From Marinobacter sp. EhC06 (GTDB lineage: Bacteria; Pseudomonadota; Gammaproteobacteria; Pseudomonadales; Oleiphilaceae), in assembly GCF_001650915.1 (NCBI RefSeq), contig NZ_LXYO01000023.1, forward strand, positions 806,001-870,000: a DNA stretch of 64,000 bases. The letters are read 5' to 3'. Position 1 is the stretch's first letter. Every line of letters begins with the position of its first letter. Below, in pieces: positions 1 to 9,701 of the stretch. Both the position numbers and the translations under genes were made by a program. The notes beneath the pieces were generated by a model. It did not search any database, was not told the DNA's origin, and saw only the letters and a list, made by a program, of their open reading frames with translations.

Positions 1-1
1 G

Positions 2-355
2 GCGATGCAAGACCAGCTTGATACCGTTATTGGCCGCCAGGGCGTCCGCCTGTCTGGCGGACAGCGTCAACGGCTGGCCATCGCCCGGATGATCCTGTCC
101 GAACCCTCGGTGGTAATCCTCGATGAGGCCACCTCAGCGCTGGATGCGGAAACCGAGTTCCAGCTCCATCGGGACCTTGAAGCATTTCTCAAGCAGCGCA
201 CCACCCTGATCATTGCCCACCGACTCAGCGCCGTTAAACAGGCAGATCGAGCCTGTGTTTTCGAAGACGGTCGTATAATCGAAGAGGGTCATCACGACGA
301 ACTGATTGCCAGAGAGGGCCTCTACGCCCAGCTTTATGGCGAGCGCCAGATGTAA
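2..355 (+). CDS. ABC transporter ATP-binding protein, C-terminal part (5' end outside window)
   Basis: This is the C-terminal end of an ABC nucleotide-binding domain; the reading frame is open to the window edge, so the gene starts upstream. The visible 117 residues hold the ABC signature LSGGQRQR, the Walker B stretch VVILDEA with the D-loop SALD, and the H-loop histidine in IIAHRLS. These are the ATP-hydrolysing elements that pair with the Walker A of the partner subunit. The wording of the signature and the tail (IIEEGHHDELIAREGLYAQLY) resembles exporters of the MsbA/ABCB type, in which this domain follows a six-helix membrane domain in the same chain. The substrate cannot be judged from this fragment. 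Confidence 0.9.
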   Translation, partial: AMQDQLDTVIGRQGVRLSGGQRQRLAIARMILSEPSVVILDEATSALDAETEFQLHRDLEAFLKQRTTLIIAHRLSAVKQADRACVFEDGRIIEEGHHDELIAREGLYAQLYGERQM

Positions 356-586
356 TGGCGGCTCTCCGACGTTGGTCTGATATTCATCGCACTGATGCCG
401 AACATTCATCGGCCCGCGGTTGAACTCTCGTTAATTGCTGCAATAGTTAAAGGTGACTTCACGCTGTGGAGTCCTTTCATCAGGCTATGGCCCGGTACGG
501 AATGCTTTTCCGGGTCGATGCGTTGCTGAAAGGGCTTCGAAAGAGCCTTCCGGAACACGCGGATAACGACGAAAAGGAGGCACCAC

Positions 587-3349
587 ATGTCGAACGAAAG
601 TCTCAGCAAAGACAGCCTGAATACCCTTTCCAGCCTGGAGGCTGGCGGTAAAACCTTTCACTACTACAGCCTGCCCAAGGCCGCGGATACCCTCGGAGAT
701 CTCAACCGTTTGCCATTCTCACTCAAGGTGTTGATGGAGAACCTGCTGCGCAACGAAGATGGCACCACCGTGGACAGAAGCCACATTGATGCCATGGTGC
801 AATGGATGAAAGATCGCCACTCCGACACTGAAATCCAGTTCCGGCCTGCCCGTGTGTTGATGCAGGATTTCACCGGGGTGCCCGGCGTCGTTGACCTTGC
901 TGCCATGCGCGAGGCGGTGAAAGCTGCCGGTAAGGATCCGGCCATGATCAACCCGCTGTCGCCGGTGGATCTGGTAATCGATCACTCGGTGATGGTCGAC
1001 AAATTCGGCGACGCGTCGTCGTTCAAGGATAACGTGGCCATCGAAATGGAGCGCAACCAGGAGCGCTACGAATTCCTGCGTTGGGGTCAGCAGGCCTTCG
1101 ACAACTTCCGTGTGGTGCCGCCGGGTACCGGCATATGCCACCAGGTGAACCTGGAGTATCTGGGCAAGACGGTGTGGCAGAAGGATCAGGATGGCAAGAC
1201 CATCGCCTATCCGGACACCCTGGTGGGCACAGACTCCCACACCACCATGATCAACGGCCTGGGCATCCTTGGGTGGGGTGTTGGCGGTATTGAAGCGGAA
1301 GCCGCCATGCTGGGTCAGCCGGTCTCCATGCTCATCCCCGAAGTGGTGGGCTTCAAGGTTACCGGCAAGCTTCGGGAAGGCATCACCGCAACAGATCTGG
1401 TACTGACCGTCACCGAAATGCTGCGCAAGAAAGGCGTGGTGGGCAAGTTCGTGGAATTCTACGGCGACGGCCTGAAGGATATGCCAGTGGCCGACCGTGC
1501 CACCATCGCCAACATGGCGCCGGAGTACGGTGCTACCTGCGGCTTTTTCCCGGTGGATGAGCAGACCATCAAGTACATGCGCCTGACCGGCCGTGAAGAA
1601 GAGCAGCTCGAGCTTGTGGAAGCCTACGCCAAGGCCCAGGGTTTGTGGCGTGAGCCTGGCCATGAGCCGGTGTACACCGACAACCTGGAACTCGACATGG
1701 GCGAGGTTGAGGCCAGCCTTGCCGGCCCCAAACGCCCGCAGGACCGGGTTGCCCTGAAGAACATGAAGTCGTCCTTTGAGCTACTGATGGAGACGGCCGA
1801 AGGACCCGCCGAGAACCGAAAAGCCAATCTGGAGTCCGAGGGCGGCGGCACAGCCGTTGGGGCACAGGACGCCTACTTCGAGCACCCGTCCAGTCAGCCC
1901 CTGCACATGAACGGGGAAAAGACCCGGCTGGATCCGGGGGCGGTAGTGATCGCGGCTATTACCTCCTGCACCAACACCTCCAACCCGAGTGTCATGATGG
2001 CTGCCGGCCTGATCGCCCAGAAAGCCGTGGAGAAGGGGCTGAGCACCAAGCCCTGGGTCAAGACTTCCCTGGCACCGGGTTCCAAGGTGGTCACAGATTA
2101 TCTCCGGGTTGGTGGTTTCCAGGAGGATCTCGACAAACTTGGCTTCAACCTGGTGGGTTACGGTTGCACCACCTGTATCGGCAACTCCGGGCCGCTGCCC
2201 GAAGAGGTGGAGCAGGCCATTACCGATGGTGACATGACCGTCGCCTCGGTGCTCTCAGGTAACCGAAACTTTGAAGGCCGGGTGCACCCGCTGGTGAAGA
2301 CCAACTGGCTGGCGTCGCCGCCCCTGGTGGTGGCCTATGCGTTGGCCGGTAACGTGCGTCTTGATCTGGAGAAAGAAGCCCTTGGCACTGACAAGGATGG
2401 CAATCCGGTGTACCTGAAGGACCTCTGGCCCAGCCAGCAGGAAATTGCCGAGGCCGTAGAGAAAGTGAAAACCGACATGTTCCGCAAGGAATACGCGGAA
2501 GTCTTCGACGGCGACGCCACCTGGAAGTCCATCAAGGTGCCGGAAAGCAAGGTGTACGAGTGGTCCGACAAGTCCACCTACATCCAGCATCCGCCATTCT
2601 TCGAAGGCCTGAAGGAAGAGCCGGATGCCATTGACGATATCAAGGACGCCAACATCCTGGCGCTGCTGGGCGACTCGGTGACCACCGACCATATCTCGCC
2701 TGCCGGCTCCTTTAAGCCGGACACCCCTGCCGGTAAGTACCTGCAGGAACACGGCGTTGAGCCGAAAGACTTCAACTCCTATGGCTCCCGCCGGGGTAAC
2801 CACGAAGTGATGATGCGCGGTACCTTCGCCAACGTTCGCATCAGGAACGAGATGCTCGACGGCGTGGAAGGCGGTTACACCAAATTCGTGCCCACCGGTG
2901 AGCAGATGGCCATCTACGATGCCGCCATGAAGTATCAGGAGCAGGGCACGCCGCTAGTGGTTGTTGCCGGTAAAGAGTACGGGACCGGCTCAAGCCGGGA
3001 TTGGGCGGCCAAGGGTACTCGCTTGCTGGGCGTGAAAGCCGTGGTTGCCGAATCGTATGAGCGCATTCACCGCTCCAACCTCATCGGGATGGGCGTGATG
3101 CCACTCCAGTTCCCGGAAGGCACGGATCGCAAGAGTCTGAAACTTACCGGAGAGGAAACCATCAGCATTGAAGGCCTGTCGGGCGAGATCAAACCGGGTC
3201 AGACCCTGACGATGACGGTGAAATACAAGGATGGTTCTACAGAAAGCTGCGAGTTGAAATCGCGGATCGATACCGCGAACGAGGCCGTTTACTTCAAACA
3301 TGGCGGCATCCTCCATTACGTTGTGCGGGAGATGCTGCGCACTGCCTGA
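587..3349 (+). CDS. acnA: aconitate hydratase A
   Basis: Aconitase A isomerises citrate to isocitrate through cis-aconitate in the TCA and glyoxylate cycles, using a 4Fe-4S cluster in the cytoplasm. The 920-residue length is close to the usual 890-920 of the AcnA/IRP family. The cluster cysteines are visible as one in [11 protein letters not shown] and two in [13 protein letters not shown]. The substrate-binding [11 protein letters not shown] motif lies in the first third, and the swivel domain carries [13 protein letters not shown] and the arginine segment [15 protein letters not shown]. The start at 587 follows a strong ribosome binding site, AAGGAGG at 574-580. The 231 bases upstream hold no recognisable gene. 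A long antisense frame over the first third is a coding shadow. Confidence 0.97.
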   Translation: MSNESLSKDSLNTLSSLEAGGKTFHYYSLPKAADTLGDLNRLPFSLKVLMENLLRNEDGTTVDRSHIDAMVQWMKDRHSDTEIQFRPARVLMQDFTGVPGVVDLAAMREAVKAAGKDPAMINPLSPVDLVIDHSVMVDKFGDASSFKDNVAIEMERNQERYEFLRWGQQAFDNFRVVPPGTGICHQVNLEYLGKTVWQKDQDGKTIAYPDTLVGTDSHTTMINGLGILGWGVGGIEAEAAMLGQPVSMLIPEVVGFKVTGKLREGITATDLVLTVTEMLRKKGVVGKFVEFYGDGLKDMPVADRATIANMAPEYGATCGFFPVDEQTIKYMRLTGREEEQLELVEAYAKAQGLWREPGHEPVYTDNLELDMGEVEASLAGPKRPQDRVALKNMKSSFELLMETAEGPAENRKANLESEGGGTAVGAQDAYFEHPSSQPLHMNGEKTRLDPGAVVIAAITSCTNTSNPSVMMAAGLIAQKAVEKGLSTKPWVKTSLAPGSKVVTDYLRVGGFQEDLDKLGFNLVGYGCTTCIGNSGPLPEEVEQAITDGDMTVASVLSGNRNFEGRVHPLVKTNWLASPPLVVAYALAGNVRLDLEKEALGTDKDGNPVYLKDLWPSQQEIAEAVEKVKTDMFRKEYAEVFDGDATWKSIKVPESKVYEWSDKSTYIQHPPFFEGLKEEPDAIDDIKDANILALLGDSVTTDHISPAGSFKPDTPAGKYLQEHGVEPKDFNSYGSRRGNHEVMMRGTFANVRIRNEMLDGVEGGYTKFVPTGEQMAIYDAAMKYQEQGTPLVVVAGKEYGTGSSRDWAAKGTRLLGVKAVVAESYERIHRSNLIGMGVMPLQFPEGTDRKSLKLTGEETISIEGLSGEIKPGQTLTMTVKYKDGSTESCELKSRIDTANEAVYFKHGGILHYVVREMLRTA

Positions 3350-3364
3350 GTGCATTGGGCGGCA

Positions 3365-3390
3365 GGGCATAGCGGGCTGTCGCTATGCCC
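3365..3390. terminator. stem-loop downstream of acnA
   Basis: A perfect 10-bp stem (3365-3374 pairs with 3381-3390) with a 6-base loop lies 15 bases after the acnA stop. No run of T follows, so it may be an RNA 3'-end stabiliser or processing site rather than a classical intrinsic terminator. It separates acnA from the ferritin-like gene that begins 60 bases later. Confidence 0.5.
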
Positions 3391-3451
3391 AATTCATCCG
3401 CCAGGGCAGGTTCAAGGCCAATACATTCAAGAGAGAAACGAGAGAGACCTT

Positions 3452-3991
3452 ATGACCGATCAACCGTTTCTGACAGACGTCAAAACCCTTCGCGAAAGGG
3501 CCCGCAAACACATTGAAGAGGGGGCTCTGACCGAGGGCTATGGCGCCAACCGCGATAATGTGGTGAATATTCTGAACGAGGCGCTGGCGACCGAGATCGT
3601 CTGCACGTTGCGTTATAAGAGCCATTATTTCCGTGCCGATGGCATCAACGCCAATGTTGTTGCCCAGGAATTCCTGGAACATGCGGATCAGGAACAGCAA
3701 CACGCTGACTGGCTGGCAGAGCGGATCGTGCAGCTGGGTGGCAAGCCCAACTTCTCGCCAGAAGGCCTGTTGACCAGATCACATGCGGAGTTCGTTGAGG
3801 GCGAAACGCTCCGGGACATGGTAGTTGAGGATCTGGTTGCCGAACGCATCGCGATCGACAGCTACCGTGAGATTGCCCGTTATCTCGGCGACCAGGACCC
3901 TACGTCCCGGCGGATTATTGAGGAAATCCTGGCCCAGGAAGAGGAGCACGCCGACGATATGGCCGGTCTTCTGGAAGGGCTGGATAGCTGA
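3452..3991 (+). CDS. ferritin-like di-iron protein (bacterioferritin/Dps-like)
   Basis: A 179-residue all-alpha protein of the ferritin-like superfamily, probably cytoplasmic. The di-iron ligand pattern is visible: NEALATEIVC gives the first Glu, EHADQEQQHADW gives an E-x-x-H pair, VEDLVAERIAID gives another Glu, and ILAQEEEHADD gives the second E-x-x-H pair. This is the ligand arrangement of bacterioferritins and rubrerythrin-type domains, so iron storage or peroxide-linked iron oxidation is likely. The ATG at 3452 is chosen because the domain starts just after it; the reading frame runs back to acnA with non-conserved sequence. The neighbouring aconitase uses an iron-sulfur cluster, which fits an iron or oxidative stress context, but co-regulation is inference. 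Confidence 0.8.
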   Translation: MTDQPFLTDVKTLRERARKHIEEGALTEGYGANRDNVVNILNEALATEIVCTLRYKSHYFRADGINANVVAQEFLEHADQEQQHADWLAERIVQLGGKPNFSPEGLLTRSHAEFVEGETLRDMVVEDLVAERIAIDSYREIARYLGDQDPTSRRIIEEILAQEEEHADDMAGLLEGLDS

Positions 3992-4027
3992 ACCTCGCCG
4001 GCCAGTGACGAGCAAGGGCGCTGCCTG

Positions 4028-6097
4028 TCAGGTGGCGCCTTTATTGTCTGCGTCGGCCAGGGGCAAGCTTAGCCAGAAGCAGGCGCCTTTGCCCTCTTCG
4101 GAGTCGAAGCCGACTTCCCCTCCCATGGCATGCATCAGCTCCCGGGTGATGGCCAGACCCAAACCGGTGCCTTCCTTACTGCGTGACGATGAAGCGTTTG
4201 CCTGGGCAAACTTCTGGAATATCCTGTCCCGAAAAGTCTCCGGCACGCCGGGCCCACGATCCCTGACTTCCAGTCTTATCCGTGTTCCTGATTGCCGAAT
4301 ACCGACATCAACGATGTCGCCCTCCGGTGAGAACTTGATGGCATTGGACAGCAGGTTGGACAGGGCCTGTGTCAGCCGGGTGCCATCGAAACTGGCGCGG
4401 ACCCCGGGATTGGCGTTGCTCAGTTGGATCTCGATGTTGTGCTGGTTTGCAAGCGGCTGGATTTCCTCCAGTGCTACCCGTACCGCGCTTTCGAGGTCCT
4501 GCACGGAGGCATCAATCGTCATATTGCCAGTGACCAGTTTCTCGATATCCAGTAGGTCATCAATCAGACGCCTGAGCTGATCGGTGTTGCGTCTGGCAAT
4601 ATCCAGCATTTGCGTGGTTTTCTGGGTAAGTGGCCCGGTGGCGCCGCCCAGAATCAACCCCAGAGAGCCAGAGATGGAAGTCAGTGGTGTTCGCAGTTCA
4701 TGGCTCACTGTGGAAATGAACTGGTTTTTCATTTCATCAATTTTATGGCGCTCGTGCACGTCAGAGATATAGCCATGCCACAGGATACTGCCATCAGGCA
4801 GAGGTTCAGGCCGGGCGAGCCCTTCCACCCAGTGCCATCCGCCGGTCTTCCAGCGGATGCGATACTGATGCTGCCACTGCTCAAGTGACTCTGCAGAGCG
4901 CTGGATGGACTCCGCCACTCCTGCCAGATCGTCCGGATGAATCCGGTCGAACACAGGAGAGGCGTCAGCGGCTACCTCCTCCCCCGAAACCCCATAAATG
5001 TCCTGAATGCCCGGGCTGGTGTAGGGAAAGCTACTGTGCCCGTTGGGCCAGAGGCGATATTGGTAAAGCATGCCGGGGGTCTGGGTCACCAGCTTGTTTA
5101 GGGTTTCCGTATGCTGCTGCTGGTATATGGTGTCCGCGACCCAGCGTGCCAGAAGCGTGACGAACATGCGCTCGGTGGCGGTGAACGGCGTCGGTCTTGG
5201 ATGCCTGGAGGAAATATTGATGGTGCCGAATATCTCGCCGTCAATCCAGATTGGGGCAGCCAGGTAGCTTTCCAGCCCGAAGACCTGGTAGCAGATATGG
5301 TTGCGATAGGCCGACTGCCCCATATGATCAATGGCCAGTACCTGTCCGGTCGCCACCATCAGAGAGCAGTAGGTGCGCTCCAGTGGAATGGTGGTGCCGT
5401 TGGTCAGGGTGTCCTGCAGGTGTGTGAAATGCCAGTGCACCGTGTAGGCGCCGCCGGTTATCCGGCTGACGATACCGGTCTCCAGTCCCAGATAGTTGCA
5501 GGCCATTTCCAGGGCTCGTGTCACCCTCTGGCTGGCGTCTCCTTGGGTATCCAGGGCAATTTCAGTAAGGATATTCAGGGCCCGGTTGCGTTCATCATAA
5601 AAATTCCCGAGCTCCCCCAGTCCGAACTCCCGCTCAACCAGGTCCGCGAGATCCCGTAAGGTGGCTTTGTCTTCGTCGGAGAACGACCGGGGTTTGCGAT
5701 CAATCACACAGAGAGTGCCAACACGATGGCCGTGGCGGTCGTGAAGCGGCGCGCCGGCGTAGAAACGGATGTTGGGCTCGCCGGTTACCAGAGGATTGTC
5801 CACAAATCGCTCATCGTTCAGGGCATTCTCGATGACGAGGGGCTCTTCCCGCAGAATGGCATGGCCGCAGAAGGAAATATCCCTGGCTGTTTCCGGAGCT
5901 TCCAGTCCGTGCCTTGATTTGAACCACTGTCGGTTGCTGTCAATCAGCGAAACCAGCGCAATCGGAATATCGAAGGTGCGGGCGGCAAGACGGGTGAGCC
6001 GGTCAAATCGTTCTTCTGGCGGTGTATCCAGAAGCTTCAGCTCGTCCAGGGCACATAGCCGATGGGTTTCATCCGGTGGCAGGTCAGGGGGTTTCAT
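4028..6097 (-). CDS. GAF-GAF-PAS sensor histidine kinase
   Basis: A soluble 689-residue sensor kinase. From the N-terminus it has a GAF domain (about 20-150, with the typical segments IALVSLID, ISFCGHAI and YAGAPL), a second GAF domain (about 170-310), a PAS domain (about 325-440), a HisKA dimerisation domain with the phospho-accepting His in STVSHELRTPLTS near residue 465, and a HATPase domain with N-box LSNAIKFSP and G-boxes DRGPGVP and GTGLGLA. No membrane segment or receiver domain is present. The start at 6097 is preceded by GGAGAG on the minus strand and overlaps the upstream kinase gene by 14 bases, so the two are co-translated. The HisKA and HATPase parts resemble those of the upstream kinase, suggesting an ancestral duplication. 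Confidence 0.9.
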   Translation of the reverse strand: MKPPDLPPDETHRLCALDELKLLDTPPEERFDRLTRLAARTFDIPIALVSLIDSNRQWFKSRHGLEAPETARDISFCGHAILREEPLVIENALNDERFVDNPLVTGEPNIRFYAGAPLHDRHGHRVGTLCVIDRKPRSFSDEDKATLRDLADLVEREFGLGELGNFYDERNRALNILTEIALDTQGDASQRVTRALEMACNYLGLETGIVSRITGGAYTVHWHFTHLQDTLTNGTTIPLERTYCSLMVATGQVLAIDHMGQSAYRNHICYQVFGLESYLAAPIWIDGEIFGTINISSRHPRPTPFTATERMFVTLLARWVADTIYQQQHTETLNKLVTQTPGMLYQYRLWPNGHSSFPYTSPGIQDIYGVSGEEVAADASPVFDRIHPDDLAGVAESIQRSAESLEQWQHQYRIRWKTGGWHWVEGLARPEPLPDGSILWHGYISDVHERHKIDEMKNQFISTVSHELRTPLTSISGSLGLILGGATGPLTQKTTQMLDIARRNTDQLRRLIDDLLDIEKLVTGNMTIDASVQDLESAVRVALEEIQPLANQHNIEIQLSNANPGVRASFDGTRLTQALSNLLSNAIKFSPEGDIVDVGIRQSGTRIRLEVRDRGPGVPETFRDRIFQKFAQANASSSRSKEGTGLGLAITRELMHAMGGEVGFDSEEGKGACFWLSLPLADADNKGAT

Positions 6098-7877
6098 GGC
6101 GCTCTCCAGTTTCCGGCACTTCGGTATCCGCAGCGGGCAATTCCACCCAGAAATGGGCACCGTTATCATAATAATAGCCGACCTCGCCTCCCATCAGTGT
6201 TGCAAGCTCCCGGGTGATGGCCAGGCCCAGACCGGTACCTGCCCTGGCCCGGGTTGAGCCGGACTCCGCCTGGGCAAAACGCTGGAAAAGCCGGGGCAAA
6301 AAATCTTCCGGAACGCCCTTGCCCTGATCCGACACGATAACCCTCACCCGGCCAGGTGCCGCGGCGTCGGATCGGATCCTGACGGTACCTTCCAGGGGAG
6401 AGAACTTGATGGCATTGCTGAGAAAGTTATCGAGGATTTGCCGCAGACGCAGCGGGTCGGCGATCACAAGTTGTGATTTGCACGGCTCAGGATTCAGAGG
6501 TATCCGGTAATGTCTGGCCATGGCACCGTTACCATCGCAAGCATCCTCAATGGCCGAGTTGACCTCGATGATTTCAGGGTGGATCGGCATCTGTCCGGCC
6601 AGAGCCTTGTTGAAGTCGAGCAGATCGGAAATCAGCCTTTGCAGTTGCTCGCTGTTGCGAAGTGCCACATCCACCATGGTTCGGGCTTTGAGCGGTAAAT
6701 TGCCGGCGGCGCCGGAATTGAGAAGCTTCAGGGAACCATTTATGGAGGTCAGTGGGGTGCGCAGTTCATGGCTTACAGTGGAAACAAACTGGTCCTTCAG
6801 TACATCCAGGGCTTCCCGCTCCTCCATTAGCTGATTGAAGGCGCAGGCGACACTTCGGATTTCTGGTGGCCCGGCCGGTTGAAGCCGGGCAGAGACGAAA
6901 CCATCCCGGCTCATGGCGCGGATTCTGGACGACATTTTCTCCAGCGGCCGGGTCGCAGCGCGGGCCAGTATCCAGGCACTTACTGCCAGGATCAGCATGG
7001 CAACGATGCTGATGCCAAGGAACTTCCGGAATGATGCCCACGCCGGCTGCGTTGCCTGCTCGTAAGGCACAGCCCGAAGGAACATCCAGCCTACGCGCTC
7101 CAGGTGACGGGTGGCATAGATCCATTTTTTGCCTGCCAGATCGGTTACGACCCCGGAGGTGACGCCGGACAGGGCGGCGTCGATGATCAGGTTTTCACCG
7201 GGTTCCGGAAGGTCCGGCATGGTATTGATGCCAGACAGGGCATCAACCTGGATGAAATGGTCGGTATCGAGAACCTTGAAAACCATATCCGGACGGTTCG
7301 CCTCCTGCGTTGGAATGATGCTGGCTTCGGCAAGATTGAGGATGCCGCCGGCAAAACCCAGAAGATCGCCATCATCACTTTCAATGGGGGCCAGGAACGA
7401 TAGCAGCGGGAGACCGGTGGTCCGGCCAATGATCGGCCGGCTGATAACAGGCTCCCGCAATGCAAATGCTTCCCGGAAGTGCTGCCGGTCTGCGTAGGAG
7501 GTGCCGAGGCGGCCGGGAACATGCAAGGTCTCCGCGATGGCAACGCCGTCTTCATCGAATACTACGAGGCCCTCCCGAAAGTAGGCCTCCAGGGTCGGTT
7601 GCCGGCCCATAAGATTCTTGAGCCGTGCAAGTGGGAGTCGGTTTTCACCGTCCGTCAGCAGTGCGGCAAATGCCCCCAGAGCCTGCAGCCGAACCTGCAG
7701 GTCCTGGTTCACGCGATTGGCGCTGGTTTCGGTTTCGAGCAACTGGCGCTGGGTCAATACGTTTTCGAAGTCGCGCACCAGCTCGTTGTAAGCGATCGCC
7801 AACAAGACAGCGACCGTAATAATGCTGCTGAAGATGGCAATCAGCGCTACTCGACTGCCGAGGGACAGATTTCGCAA
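6084..7877 (-). CDS. membrane sensor histidine kinase with dCache and HAMP domains
   Basis: A 597-residue inner-membrane histidine kinase. An N-terminal membrane helix (about 10-30) is followed by a periplasmic sensor with features of a double Cache domain (LGTSYADRQHFREAF and RPIIGRTTGLPLLSF), a second helix (about 285-305, GISIVAMLILAVSAWILA), a HAMP linker, a HisKA domain with STVSHELRTPLTS (His near 365) and a HATPase domain with LSNAIKFSP, DQGKGVP and GTGLGLA. Cache domains bind small periplasmic ligands such as amino or carboxylic acids; the ligand here is unknown. The start codon is TTG, supported by AAGGAAG just upstream. It is the first gene of a two-kinase operon, divergent from the response-regulator genes at 7984-11244, which are the likely partners. 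Confidence 0.9.
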   Translation of the reverse strand: MRNLSLGSRVALIAIFSSIITVAVLLAIAYNELVRDFENVLTQRQLLETETSANRVNQDLQVRLQALGAFAALLTDGENRLPLARLKNLMGRQPTLEAYFREGLVVFDEDGVAIAETLHVPGRLGTSYADRQHFREAFALREPVISRPIIGRTTGLPLLSFLAPIESDDGDLLGFAGGILNLAEASIIPTQEANRPDMVFKVLDTDHFIQVDALSGINTMPDLPEPGENLIIDAALSGVTSGVVTDLAGKKWIYATRHLERVGWMFLRAVPYEQATQPAWASFRKFLGISIVAMLILAVSAWILARAATRPLEKMSSRIRAMSRDGFVSARLQPAGPPEIRSVACAFNQLMEEREALDVLKDQFVSTVSHELRTPLTSINGSLKLLNSGAAGNLPLKARTMVDVALRNSEQLQRLISDLLDFNKALAGQMPIHPEIIEVNSAIEDACDGNGAMARHYRIPLNPEPCKSQLVIADPLRLRQILDNFLSNAIKFSPLEGTVRIRSDAAAPGRVRVIVSDQGKGVPEDFLPRLFQRFAQAESGSTRARAGTGLGLAITRELATLMGGEVGYYYDNGAHFWVELPAADTEVPETGERHETP

Positions 7878-7983
7878 TATACTTCCTTAAGGTTATGGCC
7901 GGCCGACCTTAAACATGGTTTTATTGAGGCGAGAATAGTGGATTTTGCAAGGGCGGCAAATCACATTCATCGGGAGACTTGAT

Positions 7984-9672
7984 TTGGCTTCGCAGGAAAA
8001 TGGCGATGTCTCGGAAAAGCTGGCTGCGCTGAGGCAGAAATTCCTTGTTCGCGCCAGCGAGGATATTCAGGTTCTGCGTGCCTACGCGGAGCAGACCCGC
8101 CGCGGTGAACTCTCTGCGGAGGGGCTTATCCAGTGTTACCAGCAGCTGCATCGGCTTGCCGGTTCCGCCGGTACCTTTGGTTTGCCAGAGCTGGGTGTTG
8201 CGGCCCGGGCCCTGGAAAAAAAGCTGAAGAGCCAGGCTGAAGAGCTTACAGAGACCGAAAACAACCACAGCCAGACCATTGATGTGAATGACGGCTTTGC
8301 CGACGGGGTTGATGCCCTGGCGAAACTGGTCGAAGTGAAAAGCGAAATCAGTGGCCAGACCCGGGCCGCCATTTCAAGGGCTGACATATTTGAGGGCAGT
8401 CACGGTATGCAGGTGAGCGTGATTGTCATGGACAGCGGCTGCGAGGGACTGGCGTCGCTCAGTGCCGAGATGGCCCGGTATGGTTTCAACTGTCAGACCG
8501 TTGACCAGAAGGTCTCGGCGTCAGTACAGGAGGTGCTGGCTGACACTCCAGGTGCTGCCGCCATACTATGTCGCGACGTAGCGGTGGCGGATGTCATGTC
8601 GCTCCGTAACCAGGCCACGGCAAAAGGGCTCCACAGGCGGTTGCCGGTCATATGTATCGGTCGTGATGGTTCGTTCAACAACAAGTATCACCTGGCAAAG
8701 CTTGGTGCGTTCGCATTCTTCCAGGAACCCGTGGATATCCCCGAACTTGCCGAACGCATAGAATCTCTGGCCATTGAGCGAAGCGCCAGTGTTCAGGGCC
8801 GGGTGTTGATCGTCGAGGATGACACCGAACTGGCAGAACATTATTGCCTGGTCCTTCAGTCGGCGGGAATCGAGGCGCGGGCTGTGTCGGACCCTCTGGA
8901 TCTCATGCCTACGCTGTCATCCTTTCAGCCGGATATCGTCCTGATGGATGTCCAGATCGGTGATTACTCCGGGGTCACCCTGGCGCGGCTGATCAGGTTC
9001 GAGCCGCGCTGGCTCAGTCTGCCGATCATCTACCTTTCGTCCGAGGATGATCCGGATAACCAGCTGGAGGCACTGTCCAAGGGGGCGGATGAATTTCTGA
9101 TGAAGCCTGTCTCAGATGATTACCTGGTTCGCTCGGTCAGGATCCGGTGCTACCGGGCCCGGCAATTGTCGGAACTCATGAATCGGGACAGCCTGACTGG
9201 TCTGCTCAAACATTCACTGATCAAGCAGGAAGTGGAAAAAGAGCTGGCCCGATGCCGCCGGGACGGCCACCCGTCCAGTCTGGTTATGCTGGATCTGGAT
9301 CATTTCAAACAGATCAACGACACCTGGGGCCACCGGTACGGTGATATTGTCATTCGCACTCTCGCCAACCTGCTGCGAAACCGGTTGCGGGAGACCGACA
9401 TGATTGGGCGATATGGTGGTGAAGAATTTCTCGTAGTCTTGCCGCACTGTGAAGTTACCGCAGCAGCGGAGCTTGTTCGGCGGATCGGCGAAAGCTTTGC
9501 GGAGCTGGAGTTCTCGGCTGGTGAAGGCAGTTTCCAGGTTACGCTCAGTGCTGGTGTGGCCGCCATAAACGATTTTGCCAACGGGGATGACGCCCTCGAG
9601 GCCGCTGACCAGGCACTCTACCAACGCAAGCGCAGTGGCCGGAACGGCGTCACCGTGCACTCTCTCCAATAG
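7984..9672 (+). CDS. HPt-REC-REC-GGDEF response regulator (diguanylate cyclase)
   Basis: A 562-residue multi-domain signalling protein. The N-terminal HPt-like domain has the phosphorylatable His in LHRLAGSAGTFG. Next is a degenerate receiver-like domain (about 140-260) in which no convincing phospho-Asp is visible, then a canonical receiver (VLIVEDDTE; phospho-Asp in IVLMDVQIG; conserved Lys in LMKPVS), and a C-terminal GGDEF domain with the active motif GGEEF. The RETD sequence five residues before GGEEF matches the RxxD inhibitory site for cyclic-di-GMP. It should make cyclic-di-GMP under phosphorelay control. The TTG at 7984 is preferred because GGGAGA lies about seven bases upstream; another in-frame TTG is at 7945. 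The gene is divergent from the kinase pair and followed by two more regulators. Confidence 0.88.
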   Translation: MASQENGDVSEKLAALRQKFLVRASEDIQVLRAYAEQTRRGELSAEGLIQCYQQLHRLAGSAGTFGLPELGVAARALEKKLKSQAEELTETENNHSQTIDVNDGFADGVDALAKLVEVKSEISGQTRAAISRADIFEGSHGMQVSVIVMDSGCEGLASLSAEMARYGFNCQTVDQKVSASVQEVLADTPGAAAILCRDVAVADVMSLRNQATAKGLHRRLPVICIGRDGSFNNKYHLAKLGAFAFFQEPVDIPELAERIESLAIERSASVQGRVLIVEDDTELAEHYCLVLQSAGIEARAVSDPLDLMPTLSSFQPDIVLMDVQIGDYSGVTLARLIRFEPRWLSLPIIYLSSEDDPDNQLEALSKGADEFLMKPVSDDYLVRSVRIRCYRARQLSELMNRDSLTGLLKHSLIKQEVEKELARCRRDGHPSSLVMLDLDHFKQINDTWGHRYGDIVIRTLANLLRNRLRETDMIGRYGGEEFLVVLPHCEVTAAAELVRRIGESFAELEFSAGEGSFQVTLSAGVAAINDFANGDDALEAADQALYQRKRSGRNGVTVHSLQ

Positions 9673-9701
9673 TCTTGCCCATGCATGCCAGAGGTGATTT
9701 C

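Noticed and set aside
719..1663. 314-residue open frame on the minus strand over acnA
   Set aside because: Aconitase in the sense direction is complete with all cluster ligands; the antisense frame shows no domain.
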